Source: CAWAND01 sp963783335 (GTDB lineage Bacteria; Chloroflexota; Anaerolineae; Anaerolineales; E44-bin32). From it: 64,000 nucleotides of DNA. Position 1 is the stretch's first letter. Each line of letters opens with the position of its first letter. The notes beneath the pieces are model-generated. The model saw only the letters and a list, made by a program, of their open reading frames with translations. It was not told where the DNA came from and ran no database searches. Below are positions 27,911 to 38,300 of the stretch, in pieces. Where the stretch lies: assembly GCA_963783335.1 (NCBI GenBank), contig CAWAND010000001.1, positions 1-64,000 on the forward strand, written 5' to 3'. The position numbers and the translations under genes were made by a program.

Positions 27911-28340
27911 CCGCGCGGTATGCCCACGTAACCGGGACCAGATGAGTAGGGAACGACGAGCATCAAGAGGTTGCACGGAGGCAGATGCCGAATGGTCATC
28001 CTCCCCGGCAGGCCTCGGGATCGTTGGCAAGTCTGTGACATCATTTGTCTGATTTGACACCGCGCTGGGATGAGGCGGTGACACAACACCCTCATTCTTG
28101 GGACATGAAGAGCAAAGTCCAGCCGCCGCAGGAGCTGATGGCGGACGAGGGAATGAACTGTCGGGACAATCGCAAGCTACTTGGGCTGATCCTCAGGCTT
28201 TTCCTCATCCCGCATCTCATCGGCGGCGGGAATTCAGGGGACGAAGCCTTGAGGCGGTACAAACTCGACTCAGAATTGAGGTCGCACCTGGCTGGGGCTC
28301 GTGCTACGATCTGGGGGCTATGCGGAGGCTGAGTCAACCT
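27911..28340 (+). other. Upstream region of the OmpR/kinase pair
   Basis: No gene recognised. TGTCTGATTTGACA at 28047-28060 loosely resembles the TGTCAT-N6-ATGACA palindrome in front of the lipoprotein gene downstream of this pair. Close to the response regulator a -10-like TACGAT lies at 28305-28310 in GCTACGATCTGG, similar to GCTATGATCTTGG at 30041. Confidence 0.35.
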
Positions 28341-29057
28341 ATGGACAAGAAGACCAAGATCCTGCTCGTGGATGATGAAACAGCCATCACTGCCAATCTG
28401 GGTCCCTTTTTGGAACGGTCGGGGTTTGCTGTGATGACAGCAGCCGATGGGCAGGAAGCGCTGGAAGAAGTGGGCAGTTTCGGTCCGGATGCGATCGTGT
28501 TGGACGTCATGATGCCGCGCATGGATGGTCGTGAAGTCCTTCGGCGGCTGCGAGAGGCAGGCAACTGGACCCCCATTGTTCTTCTGACTCAGGTTGGAGA
28601 AGCGACCGAACGAGCCATGGCCTTGGAAGAGGGCGCTGACGACTATCTCAACAAGCCCTTCGACCCACAGGAGCTTGTGGCGCGAATTCGAGCTGTGCTT
28701 CGCAGGGCCCAGACTGGCCAACCACCCCTCACCAGCTCCCAGAAACTGGCCGCCGGCCAGGTGATTCTCGACCGCGTCTCCCGGCGCGTGTCCCTTTCGC
28801 AGCAAGAAATCCAAGTGACTCCCAAAGCGGTTAATCTTCTCGAATACCTCATGACTCACCCTGATGAGCTGCTCGCTCGCGAGAGGTTGTTGGACGCGGT
28901 TTGGGGCTGGGACTATCCGGCCGGAACCCGGACGGTGGACACACGCATCGCCGAACTTCGAAGGATCCTTGAAGATGATTCCGCCGATCCACGCTATATC
29001 GAAACCATCCCGGGCCAGGGCTATCGCTTCATCGCCTCCGTCGAGGCTGTCCCATGA
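28341..29057 (+). CDS. OmpR/PhoB-type response regulator
   Basis: About 238 aa. The receiver domain begins KTKILLVDDETAITANL, with the phosphoacceptor Asp in DAIVLDVMMPRMDG, the Thr switch in VLLTQVG and the Lys in YLNKPFDP. The winged-helix output domain (VTPKAVNLLEYLMTHPDELLARERLLDAVWGWDYPAGTRTVDTRIAELRRIL ... IETIPGQGYRF) identifies the OmpR class. The ATG at 28341 is chosen because GGAGG at 28323 and a -10-like TACGAT at 28305 give it a short leader. The cognate kinase follows 21 nt downstream. Confidence 0.93.
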   Translation: MDKKTKILLVDDETAITANLGPFLERSGFAVMTAADGQEALEEVGSFGPDAIVLDVMMPRMDGREVLRRLREAGNWTPIVLLTQVGEATERAMALEEGADDYLNKPFDPQELVARIRAVLRRAQTGQPPLTSSQKLAAGQVILDRVSRRVSLSQQEIQVTPKAVNLLEYLMTHPDELLARERLLDAVWGWDYPAGTRTVDTRIAELRRILEDDSADPRYIETIPGQGYRFIASVEAVP

Positions 29058-29078
29058 ACTCGGCGCAGATGGATTCTT

Positions 29079-29972
29079 GTGTTTTGCCTCTACTTGGGAT
29101 CCATAGCGCTCGCCTACGCGATATCACTCACACAGTTCGGTAGCCGGACGCTGCGCATCGGGATCGAGCTGGATACCCTGGCGCTCGTGTTGATGGTGAT
29201 GTTTTCAAGCGTCATCAGCCTGTGGCTTGTCATTCGGAGCAGAATCGGATGGGCCGTCCGCCAGGCAGTTGAACAGTCAGAACATCTGGCCATGGAAGAG
29301 CGGCGCCGATTCCTGCGCCGGCTCGACCATGAATTCAAAAACCCATTGACGGCCATCCGAGCCGGGCTGGCCAATCTTGATTCATCGAGCCCGGGAGAAA
29401 CTTGGCGTGAGATTCGCTCGAGTATCGAGAGTCAAGTCTTGCGACTGAGTAGGTTGACATCTGACCTGCGCAAGCTGGCCGATCTCGAGTCACGTCCGTT
29501 GGAAGAAAGCGGCTTGGTGGATGCTGAGGAGCTTCTCAAACAAACTTATGAGGCTGCCCAGGAGACTCCCGCCGCAAAGGAGCGAGAGCTGGCTCTGATT
29601 ACGCCTCAGGCACCCTGGCCGTTGCCCAAGATCAGAGGTGACGGCGACCTTCTCTTTCTGGCGTTCTTCAACCTTCTCGACAACGCGTTGAAATTCACCC
29701 AGGCCGGCGACACGGTAGAAGTTCGGGCTATGGACGGCGGCGACGATGTCATCGTAGAGATCGCAGACACTGGTGTGGGGATTTCGGACGAAGAAGCCAG
29801 CCACGTCTGGGAAGAGCTTTACCGTGGGCGGGATGCCCAAGGGGTGTCTGGCAGTGGTCTGGGACTCTCCCTCGTAAGGGCAATTGTCGAGCGTCACGGC
29901 GGCAGTGTTGAACTCCGAAGCAAACCCAATCATGGAACCGTCATAGCGATCCGCCTGCCTCAAGGATCCTGA
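29079..29972 (+). CDS. Membrane sensor histidine kinase partner of the OmpR regulator
   Basis: Protein of 297 aa. Two N-terminal helices (LYLGSIALAYAISL; LDTLALVLMVMFSSVISLWLVI) leave almost no extracellular loop, so it may sense membrane or cytosolic cues. The HisKA phosphoacceptor is in FLRRLDHEFKNPLTAIRAG; the ATPase domain has FNLLDNALKFTQ (N box), IADTGVGISDEE (G1) and GSGLGLSLVRAIVERHGG (G2). GTG at 29079 is the most upstream reasonable start in frame. It is almost certainly co-transcribed with the preceding response regulator gene. Confidence 0.9.
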   Translation: MFCLYLGSIALAYAISLTQFGSRTLRIGIELDTLALVLMVMFSSVISLWLVIRSRIGWAVRQAVEQSEHLAMEERRRFLRRLDHEFKNPLTAIRAGLANLDSSSPGETWREIRSSIESQVLRLSRLTSDLRKLADLESRPLEESGLVDAEELLKQTYEAAQETPAAKERELALITPQAPWPLPKIRGDGDLLFLAFFNLLDNALKFTQAGDTVEVRAMDGGDDVIVEIADTGVGISDEEASHVWEELYRGRDAQGVSGSGLGLSLVRAIVERHGGSVELRSKPNHGTVIAIRLPQGS

Positions 29973-30014
29973 GTGTCGGATCGGTAACTTGGCGTAGCCA
30001 GGCCGCGACAATTC

Positions 30015-30047
30015 TGTCATCCATCCATGACACCTGGTTGCTATGAT
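30015..30047 (+). promoter_or_regulatory. Palindromic operator plus -10 before the lipoprotein gene
   Basis: TGTCAT-N6-ATGACA (30015-30032) is a perfect inverted repeat placed over the expected -35 position of a promoter with -10 TATGAT (30042-30047). The predicted start is about 65 nt before the ATG at 30119. The preceding response regulator is a candidate binder, though OmpR-family proteins more often use direct repeats. Confidence 0.5.
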
Positions 30048-30118
30048 CTTGGACGTGCAAATCATCCGAAGATGAACATAGGCGGTCGGATCCTTGAACC
30101 GCTCGAGGAGATCAGGAC

Positions 30119-31958
30119 ATGTCAATCCCTTTTCGGTTCAGATTGAAGTGGATTCGCCTGAAGTCATTTGGGTCGGATATGTTGGCTGCGCTTTGGCAGG
30201 GGATGAAGGCGCGCTGGAGTGGACGAGGGAAGAACCAGGCACGCTGGATGGCCCTGGCCTTCATGCTGGCGGTTCTTTCGGGGTGTGGGCCGTTTGGCAT
30301 CAGTTTTGAAATTGACCAAGGCCATGTGAACGCGGCAACGCCACCGGCCGAAGCGCCCACACCAACACCATATGTCATGGACAGCGCAACCCCTACCGTC
30401 AACCTGGATGCACCAAGTGATATCCCTGAGTTGGTCTGGATGCCCCTTGGACAAGGGCCGACGGAAGATGGCAAGGTCATCACGGTCCGGCCCCAGAAGG
30501 TGGGATTCGAAGACAGCCCGGTGGATTTCTCCATGTACTGGGATTACAGCGGGGCAACGGGTCAACTGGCCTATGCCTCAGAATTCTTTCATCCTGCTCG
30601 GGGTTCGAACACGAGTGTGTCCGATCTGTGGGTCTACGACTACGACACTCATAAGTCCGCAATGTGGTTGCCGAACAACATCGCCCGTGCGATCTGGTCC
30701 CCATTGCAGCCGGGGCATTTCTCTGACCAACGCCTCGCAGCAGCCATCTACAACTCCGAAGAAGGTCGTTATGACTTGGGCTTGGTAAGTGGGCCCGGCC
30801 AGGTGCGGTGGTTGGCCACATGTGCTTCGCCGCATTTCTCATGGTCCCCGGATGGCTCCGAACTTGCCTACGTTGCATTTCCTCTGGGCGGGGATGGGGC
30901 CGGTGTGCCCCAGGAGTGCAAGGGTGTGTTCACCGTGTCCGTCGATGATGGCGAGGTCCGGCAGCTGACAGACATCCCCAATCTCTCTGGAGGTTGGTTT
31001 GGCGATCAACCACTTTGGGCCGAAGACCAAGGGAGCCTGCTCTTCACAGGCGCCTCGCCCAAGTCGGTGTTTTGGGCAATCAAGACGGATGGCACAGAAA
31101 CGTTTGAGACGTCAGTGGGAGATACGATCAAGGAAGACTATTTGCCTTCTCCACAATACAGCCTCTGGTCGTCCGATCATCGCGCGGTGATTGGTCAAAC
31201 AGAGGGCATGATGGACCCCTTTGGGGTGTGGGTCTACAACTTCTCTGACGATATGCACACCATTCGTGACGCCTATCGGATCAACTGGGGCGACTACACA
31301 CACAATATCGTCCTCCTCGGCTGGTGGGAACCGGGTGAAAGCGTTCTCCTGCGCGATATCAGCAACACCAGCGCTCTGAATCCCTTCGGCGTAGCCATGG
31401 TTTGGTCCCTGAGTGATCGGTACGCCTTTGAGCTTTCTTTCTCGCGCCCAACCATTGATGTGCCTGTCTACCCTTCCGTCGTCCGCACCGGCGTAGACGC
31501 AAGTTGACCAGGTGATTGAGAACTTCCTGGTGCGCAAGTTTGACTGGCGCCGGGATATGTTGCGCACCATTACGGTCGCGTGCACGACGGATCAAGCCAA
31601 CGTCGGGCCGCCAAACTGCCCGCCCGGCACTCTCGATGGGACAAAGGTGGAGGTCTTCCCATATCGAGAGCACGGAAACACCAAGTACGTTTCCCCAGAT
31701 GAGCTGGACAGCTTTCTCGAGTTTCCCCTTGGCGGGCTGTACGCGGTCTACAAGATCCCGGAAGGCGGTTTTCAAGCCGATTGGCAGCCCGCAGGAAAAT
31801 ACGCAGTCGTCTTCGTCGATCAAGAAGGCAAGCTCGGAGTTGAGCTGGCCGTAGACGGGGCCGGCAAGGTCGTTCGTATCGAATTCTGGCCTTTGACTCC
31901 GGTGGAGTACCTCTATGATTCTGAGTTCGACTACTTGCTTCCGCCTCTATCTCAATAG
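30119..31958 (+). CDS. Beta-propeller-like lipoprotein with a C-terminal domain shared with the 32.7 kb gene, frameshifted
   Basis: The signal and lipobox are MALAFMLAVLSGCG, followed by a Thr/Pro-rich linker (APTPTPYVMDSATPTVN). The body contains TolB/WD40-like blades (FSWSPDGSELAYVAFPL; ISNTSALNPFGVAMVW), so it is probably a surface six-bladed propeller. The frame ends at 31507, but a second frame continues with VIENFLVRKFDWRRDML and TVACTTDQANVGPPNCPPGTLDG. Removing one T at 31504-31505 gives RTGVDASDQVIENFL, which aligns with RTGIEALDAIIDAVL of the later lipoprotein. This proves the two frames are one gene (about 612 aa). GGAGATCAGG precedes the ATG. The function is unknown. Confidence 0.72.
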
Positions 31959-32037
31959 AGGGAAGCCACAAAGCCGACGACAAGGTGTTCCATCTGAATT
32001 CATCTGTCGGATCAATCGAAATCCAAGGGAGATTCAT

Positions 32038-32688
32038 ATGCCTTCACGTCCCTATGTTCTTGTACTGGTGTTGGTCCTTACAACCACCCTTGCAGCTTGC
32101 TCTACGTCGGTCGTTGCCACAACGCCTCCACCGGCTGTTCAACCAACGGTCATGAGCGTGCCGACCAGCGTCGCCATTGAGCCAACAGCCACGCAGCCCC
32201 AACCGACCCTTCCGCCTGGACCGGCATTCAAACCCGTCACATACACCGACAAGGTTGCAGGCTTCGAATTCGACTATCCGGCTGGCTGGACCGTCGGTCC
32301 GGTGGAGCAGTATTCCCGGGGCGGCATCACCGCTTTCACATCGTGGGAACGCCCTGCGGACGTGCTTCCAGATGTAACCCCCCCAGGCGGGACTCGGCTG
32401 GACGTGGTCGTGCAGCTTTGGGATCCGAAGGGAGACCTGGATGCATTTATCCAGCAGCGCAAGCTCGCCTGGGACGCCTCAGGTACCCCGGCCGATCCCC
32501 AGGAGGAGTGGACCTTGTCTGATGGCCGAGCAGCCAGGTCATTCTTGGTCCACGGAGCGGATGGAAGCATGAGCTACGTGTTCGTCACGACTCTTGGAGA
32601 AAAATATCTGACGATCAGCGGCTACGGCGATCTGAGCCAGTTGGCGGCTATTGCGCACACAGTTCGACCGATCCCATCGGGCGGGTGA
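32038..32688 (+). CDS. PsbP-like surface lipoprotein
   Basis: Protein of 216 aa. The lipobox is VLVLTTTLAACS, followed by a Thr/Pro linker. A compact domain then reads YTDKVAGFEFDYPAGWTVGPVEQYSRGGITAFTSW ... EWTLSDGRAARSFLVHGADGSMSYVFVTTLGEKYLTISGYGD. The segment GFEFDYPAGW is the entry typical of PsbP-like folds in bacterial lipoproteins. The ATG at 32038 follows a GGGAGA ribosome-binding site. It is third-party to photosynthesis here; such domains are common on Anaerolineae lipoproteins. Its role is unknown. Confidence 0.72.
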   Translation: MPSRPYVLVLVLVLTTTLAACSTSVVATTPPPAVQPTVMSVPTSVAIEPTATQPQPTLPPGPAFKPVTYTDKVAGFEFDYPAGWTVGPVEQYSRGGITAFTSWERPADVLPDVTPPGGTRLDVVVQLWDPKGDLDAFIQQRKLAWDASGTPADPQEEWTLSDGRAARSFLVHGADGSMSYVFVTTLGEKYLTISGYGDLSQLAAIAHTVRPIPSGG

Positions 32689-32748
32689 AACCTGCTGTTG
32701 CCCATGACGGTGCTGAGGCCCCCATCGGGCAAGAAAGGAAACCGGCAC

Positions 32749-33875
32749 GTGGGTAATCAAGTGAAAACTGTGGCCGCCTGCTTGGCGATGGGTCTGATCA
32801 TTGGGGCATGCAACTACTCAAAATCTGGACCAAGTCCGAACGTCTTGCCCAGTGAGACGATAGAGGCACCAGAACCACCAATTAGCGGCGTGCCGACCTT
32901 GGAGCCGACGCGTGCCACGCTTCAGCTGGCGGTCTACCCTCCAGAGGCTCGAACAGGGATTGAGGCGCTGGATGCCATCATCGACGCGGTTCTGGCACAT
33001 GACGCTGACCGGCTTCGTGGGCTGACCCAGGTCACACGGGCCGCATGTATTCCGGAAGATGGCCTGGGGGGACCACCCAAATGCGAGCCAGGCGAGACCG
33101 AAGGCAACGTGGTGGACGTGGTTCCTTTTCTTGGCCCAGAAGGGCACCACATGCGCTACGCGGCGTTCATGCAATGGCCCGGGCCAGATGTTCGTGGGCT
33201 ACTTGCGGTCTATGGCGTGTCATCCGATATCTTCTCTGCCGCGGACTATCCGGCAGGGGAAGATGCGATCGTATTCCTGAACGCCGACGGCGTCACGACC
33301 TTCACCTTGCAGGTTGTGGACGGGAAAGTGGTGCGGTTTGACACGGGGGCCGGGGAAATGCTTGAGCAGGAATTGGCCCAACGGGCCGCCAGCCTGATCC
33401 TGCCCCTGGCGTTCAATCCCACCCGACGGCGGTCCCTTGGCCTCAGTACGATGATCGTGAGGGTCGTTTCGCGTTCGTCTATCCGCCGACGATGACGATT
33501 TCACCTGACCCTGGTGGCAACGGCTGGCGTCTGGGCGACCAGATCGAGTTCTTTGTCGCCCGTCCAGGCAGATCATGGGTGGCTTGTTTCGATCATGCGC
33601 TGGGCGACTGCCCGGTTGTGGATGATGACCGAATTGTCGAGATCAATGGCGCCGAGGCGAGACGCATCAAAGGCTGGATGGGTGCGGTTGGAGGCAGGAC
33701 GCCGCAGGAGTTCATCGCCTACATCTATGGCATCAAGGGTGAGCAACTGGTCTTTGCCTTGTACGCACTCCCCTTCGATACGGCCCTTTCAGACTTCAGC
33801 AGGGTCTGGCCCGTGGAAGGCATGGCGTTGGATTTGTTTGAACACAGCGTGGCGACAGTCGTCTTGCACGACTAG
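32749..33875 (+). CDS. Lipoprotein paralogous to the C-terminal part of the 30.1 kb gene, frameshifted
   Basis: The lipobox is CLAMGLIIGACN. A domain with VYPPEARTGIEALDAIIDAVLAHDADRLRGLTQVTRAACIPEDGLGGPPKCEPGETEG matches the neighbouring lipoprotein (RTGVDA, C-x-D, PPxC-PG-x-x-G). From about 33420 the frame changes and continues FNPTAVPWPQYDDREGRFAFVYPPTMTI, then WRLGDQIEFFVARPGRSWVACFDHALGDCP. One indel in the CCCACCCG run joins them (about 375 aa). GTG at 32749 places the lipobox correctly. Four cysteines in the domain could form extracellular disulfides. No named family is recognised. Confidence 0.7.
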
Positions 33876-33893
33876 TGCCAGTTGAGCTGATCG

Positions 33894-34307
33894 ATGGAGA
33901 GTTTACCTACTGGGCAAGCTGAAGTCATGAAGCAGGGCACGCGCAATAGATTGGAAGTAGAATGTCGGCACCGATATTTCCCCCGCGGCGCCCTGCCTAG
34001 ACTGGGAGAAGCACGCAGCACGGTCCGCAGCAGCGGCACCTCGCAGGAGATGGTTGAGTTAGAAAGTCGGATTCTGAGGACAGTCTTGAGGGGTGGTTCT
34101 TTGCCGAAAGCTATGGCTTTGGTCGACTACGGGAAATGCCAGCCCGAGAGGTGTCCATCGGGGCTGTGTCGTTCCGTAGAGGCTTGCCCCAAGGGGATCC
34201 TTTCTCAAGAAGCCCCATTCGAAATGCCTGATCCCTATCCCAGCATGTGTCTGGGCTGCGGGATATGCGCCTCCGCTTGTCCGGCCGGTGCTGTTCGCCT
34301 GGTCTGA
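33894..34307 (+). CDS. 4Fe-4S dicluster ferredoxin-like protein
   Basis: The C-terminal 70 residues carry two clusters. MALVDYGKCQPERCPSGLCRSVEACP resembles the N-terminal iron-sulfur region of RLI/ABCE-type proteins (C-x4-C-x4-C-x5-CP). It is followed by the canonical CLGCGICASACPAGAV (C-x2-C-x2-C-x3-CP). The N-terminal 65 residues are basic and unremarkable. It probably acts as a soluble electron carrier. The start is uncertain (33894, or an ATG at 33927 or 34114). Electron carriers of this type could feed the dehalogenase system 13 kb downstream, but there is no direct link. Confidence 0.75.
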   Translation: MESLPTGQAEVMKQGTRNRLEVECRHRYFPRGALPRLGEARSTVRSSGTSQEMVELESRILRTVLRGGSLPKAMALVDYGKCQPERCPSGLCRSVEACPKGILSQEAPFEMPDPYPSMCLGCGICASACPAGAVRLV

Positions 34308-34728
34308 ACCACCTTCCTCAACCGCGCAGATGAGTCACCCACCCGGACTCCGTCAGGGGCCTTCACTAAGGCCCAGCCGCAAAGAATAAGGTGTGCTCCG
34401 TTCGCATCCCCATTTCTTGGCGGGGTCTGGGAAAAGCCAGTGGAGACATCCACTGATCGATCGGCCAAGATCCTCAAAGGTCATTCCAGGGGCAGGCAAC
34501 TGCGGTGAACATCCATCAGCAGGCGGAGCGGGAAGGCACCTCTAATCCTCCCCGTGGATCCTCGGGTGTCTTTGTCTTCCGACCGGGCCGGTACCTCGTC
34601 CTCTTATGCTGCCGACTCCAAAGTGTCCAGAGCACAGCCGAAAGTTCCGCGGATCCGTCAAGACGGGGGAACCATCTGACGGATCCGCGGAAAACGATGG
34701 CCGATCTACGAGTTGCGGTCCGATGAGC
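34308..34728 (+). other. Intergenic stretch containing a long inverted repeat
   Basis: No gene recognised. The only striking structure is the perfect 16-bp inverted repeat at 34645-34692. Confidence 0.45.
34645..34692. repeat. Perfect 16-bp inverted repeat
   Basis: TTCCGCGGATCCGTCA (34645-34660) and its exact complement TGACGGATCCGCGGAA (34677-34692) are separated by 16 nt. It lies 36 nt beyond the stop of the minus-strand gene at 34729, so it may end that transcript, although there is no T-run. Alternatively it is an RNA structure or protein-binding site. Confidence 0.75.
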
Positions 34729-35013
34729 CTAGAACGGTGTCTGCTCAATGTCCTCGGCAAACCAGATTTCTGGCCGACCGGCAATCCCCGAGTTTGCCAT
34801 GGCTGACTTGAGGTTTTCCGATTCGGCGAAAGAAGTGGCTGTGTCCAGGTCGTTGAAGACGTGGGTCACGATAAGCGTATTGGGGTCTGATGCGTCACGA
34901 CGTACGTTGGCTCCGATGACTCCCATCTCCTTGCGGGTCGGAGCGAAATCGTCGTAGACCTTCTTCCACTGCTCGTAGTTGTTGACGGTGTGTCGCACAA
35001 TCATGGTGGTCAT
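34729..35013 (-). CDS. Small ABM/dimeric alpha-beta barrel-like protein
   Basis: Protein of 94 aa: MTTMIVRHTVNNYEQWKKVYDDFAPTRKEMGVIGANVRRDASDPNTLIVTHVFNDLDTATSF. This is the ferredoxin-like dimeric barrel pattern of antibiotic biosynthesis monooxygenase and cyclase-like proteins (MIVRHxVxDYxxWKxVFDEHAPxR). The C-terminus ends in SGIAGRPEIWFAEDIEQTPF. It is cytosolic and lacks cofactor motifs. The start at 35013 follows a GAGGCATTAAG ribosome-binding site. The substrate is unknown. Confidence 0.8.
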   Translation of the reverse strand: MTTMIVRHTVNNYEQWKKVYDDFAPTRKEMGVIGANVRRDASDPNTLIVTHVFNDLDTATSFAESENLKSAMANSGIAGRPEIWFAEDIEQTPF

Positions 35014-35333
35014 CTTCTTAATGCCTCCTCATTGGATGCTCAGCGGGTCAGAGTTGGTGCATCTGTCGCTTGGTGTGTGTCAAAGCGAGATCGTACAGAT
35101 TTCTGTTGGTTGTGGCTCGCACCTCCTTGGGTGGCTGTGTTGCTCCTCGGGCATTGCTGTGCCCAGAAGATACCAAGTCGCCGCCAGCACATCGTCAGCG
35201 CAAATCCGCCTATCGTCAGCACTCTCCAGGTGAGACAGTGTGGGATCGTGCTTTCCAGCATTCCTTCAGGGGGGCGGATATAATCGATTCGTAGCACCAA
35301 CTGGCAACGTGTCATTACCCGAAGTGTCTATCT
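35014..35333. other. Intergenic region between divergent genes
   Basis: About 320 nt between the minus-strand ABM-like gene and the plus-strand BTAD regulator. It must hold promoters for both. I see no conserved box shared with other parts of the window and no gene. Confidence 0.4.
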
Positions 35334-38300
35334 GTGACCCATTTGTTCCTCTCATTCTTGGGCTCCTTCCAGGTCACCTTGGCCGAAGAGCCAATCACGT
35401 CATTTCGTTCGTCGAAGGTCCAGGGCTTGCTGGTGTATTTGGCCATGACAAGTCCGCAAGTCCACGAGCGCGAAGAGCTGGCAACCCTTCTTTGGCCTGA
35501 GCAGTCAGATACTGTGGCCAAAAGGAATCTCCGCCAATCTCTCTATCAACTCCGCAAGGTGCTGGACGAAGCCAATTCTGGACCCGCCCCGTATCTGATC
35601 GTGACCCGTACGACGGCTCAATTCAATCCGGACAGTGATTACTCCCTTGATGTCGAGGAATTCCTCGGCACCATGGCGCAAGGTCAGCTCGAAGAGGCAT
35701 CTGGTCTCTACCATGGTGACTTGCTCGTCGGATTTTCATGTGACAGCAGCCCATTCGAGGATTGGCTGCGACGGGAAAAAGAACGGCTTCACCAACTGGC
35801 GCTCGGGGCCCTCTACGAACTGACAAGGATGACTTTGGAAAGGGTGGATTTCAGAAGGGGGCAAGCACTTGCCCAGAGGCAGTTGGCTCTTGAGCCATGG
35901 CGAGAAGAAGCCCATCGTCAGCTGATTCAGGTGCTGGCCCTGCTTGGCGATCGGAGCGCTGCTCTAGCTCAATACGATACCTGCAAGGCCATCCTTGACA
36001 AGGAGTTGGGGGTGAAACCTTCGGCGGAAACGGAGGCCCTGGCGGCACGGATTCGCGCTGAAGGGGGGAGGCCGATCGCTGACACCACAAGGGAGAGATC
36101 TCGACGCAGCCGAAGATTGGAGCTGGCGTTCGTTGGACGAGCCAGTGAGCACGGCACCTTGGTCAGGGCCTATGAGCGCTCAATTGTGGAAGGCCCCCAG
36201 GTTGTAGCGTTGATCGGCGAGGCGGGTATCGGAAAGACTCGCCTGGCCGATCAGTTCCTCGTTTGGGCCACCGCACAAGGCGCGGACATCCTACGCGGGC
36301 GTGCTTTTGAGACCAGTGGCGGGCTTTCGTATCAACCGCTTACCCAGGCGCTGCGCCAACGGCTGGAGCGAGTGAACGCTCCGGAGGATCTGCTATCTGA
36401 CTTGTGGCTGAGTCAGATAGCACGCATTCTGCCGGAATTCCGCGATCGTTATCCGGATCTGCCTGAACCCACACAAGACGAAGGCACGGCCCGTCATCAT
36501 CTGCTTGAGGCCATAACTCGCCTATGCCAGTCCTTGGCAAAACGCTCACCGATGGTTCTCTTTCTCGATGATTGGCACTGGGCCAACTCAGCGTCAATGG
36601 ATGCTTTGCACTATGCAGCCATGGGTTGGTCAAAATCACATGCACCCATACTTATGTTGCTAACTATGCGCCAACAGGCGCTGGCCGACAGACCTGATCT
36701 TTCGGTCTGGCTCAGCCGGCTCAACCACGATATCGACAGCTACCAACTGCACCTGGGAACGTTGTCCGAAGAAGATACAGGCAGGATGATCCAGGCCATG
36801 GTTACTGTAGGTACGGCCGAAGCCCCCTCCGGGTTAGCTGGGATCGCAGACGGTGACGCTTCCGATCGATTCGCGAATTGGCTATTCGAGGAAACAGAAG
36901 GCCAGCCCTTCTTCCTGGTGGAGACGTTGTCGGCGCTGATCGACAACGGTTTGCTCCATTGGAAGGAGGACTCGGAAACTTGGTTTGCAGATTGGCCAAC
37001 CATCGCCGAACAAGTGCTTGGATCGAAGACCCACATTTCACAAGGCTTGTGGGAAAGGATGCAAGTGTGGGTGAGTCGAGTGAGTGATCCTGCGAATGAC
37101 CTGCTCAGCGCAGCAGCCGTACTCGGTGAACATGCCACGTTTGGCCACCTCTGCCAGGTCGCCGAAATGGACGAGGAACCAGCTCTGAATGCGGTCGATG
37201 AACTATTGTCCAGGCAGTTGTTGCACGAGACGAAGAGTGCGTCTCCAGGCCTTGCGAGCGATGTTGTGTACAGCTTTTCGCATCAGAAGCTGTCTGAATT
37301 GGTGTATGCGGAGGCCGGTGCAGCAAGGCGGCACATTCTTCATCGGAGGGCATTGGATGCCCTATTGGGCGAGGATCTGCCGGCGGCTGCGTTGGCGTTT
37401 CATGCCTTTCACTCAGGTCTTTGGGAGGAATGCATCGAGTATTCCATAGCAGCCGGTGATGAAGCCATGGACTTGATCGCTGTTCGCGTTGCCATTCCTC
37501 ACTTTGAGACGGCGGAACGCGTGGCCAAAGAGCACGGATGGCCCGAATCAATGCCGGTTGAACTCAGGCGGCGTCTCTATGTCGGCCTGGGAAGAGCCTA
37601 TGAGCTCGATGAAGCCTGGGATAGCGCAGAGAGAACGTATCGAACCCTGATCGCCGAAGCACGGTCCGTGAATGAGGCAACCGTGGAATGCGATGCCCTC
37701 AACCGTTTGGCCACGGTTTACACCAACGGCCACAATGATGCCACACGAGCTATTCCTTTGTTGGAAGCGGCGCGGAGCGTCGCAGAGAAGAGCGGGGACC
37801 AGCGCGGATTGGCCGAGACAGAGTGGTCTCTCTCACTTGTTTCGCGCAACCAAAGAGACCCGAGTGCTGCAAGGCGTCACGGTGAAACAGCGCTGTCGAT
37901 AGCCCGTGAACTTGGTGAAAGGCCATTGATCACGCGTTGCCTCAACTCGCTGGCTTATGTATACGCGCGGATGAGGCAGTGGGATCGCGTTGGCCGATAT
38001 GCAGATGAGGCCCGCGAGATTTGCGCGACGGCTGGGAACCGTGTTCTGGAAGCCGATAGCCAGCGCATGGCTGGGTGGAGTCGCCTACTCTCCGGACAGC
38101 CTGCCGAGAGCCTCGCCTTGCTTCGAGAGACCTATGCTTTTAGCCAAGAGATCGGAAACCTTTGGGGTGAGGCAGAGGCCTCCTGGAGGTTGGCCGGAGC
38201 TCTGATGGAATCGGGTGACTATGGCAAGGGGATCGTTCTGGCCAAGCAAGGCGCCAGGCAGGCCCGAGAAGTCGGCCACCCAACGATGGTTGAATTGGCA

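Noticed and set aside
31505..31507. In-frame TGA in the propeller lipoprotein as another selenocysteine
   Set aside because: The downstream continuation is in a different frame. Removing one T gives DASDQVI, which aligns with the paralogue, so this is a frameshift.
34645..34692. Inverted repeat as the ends of an insertion sequence
   Set aside because: The arms are only 16 nt apart, there is no transposase nearby, and no flanking target duplication is visible.
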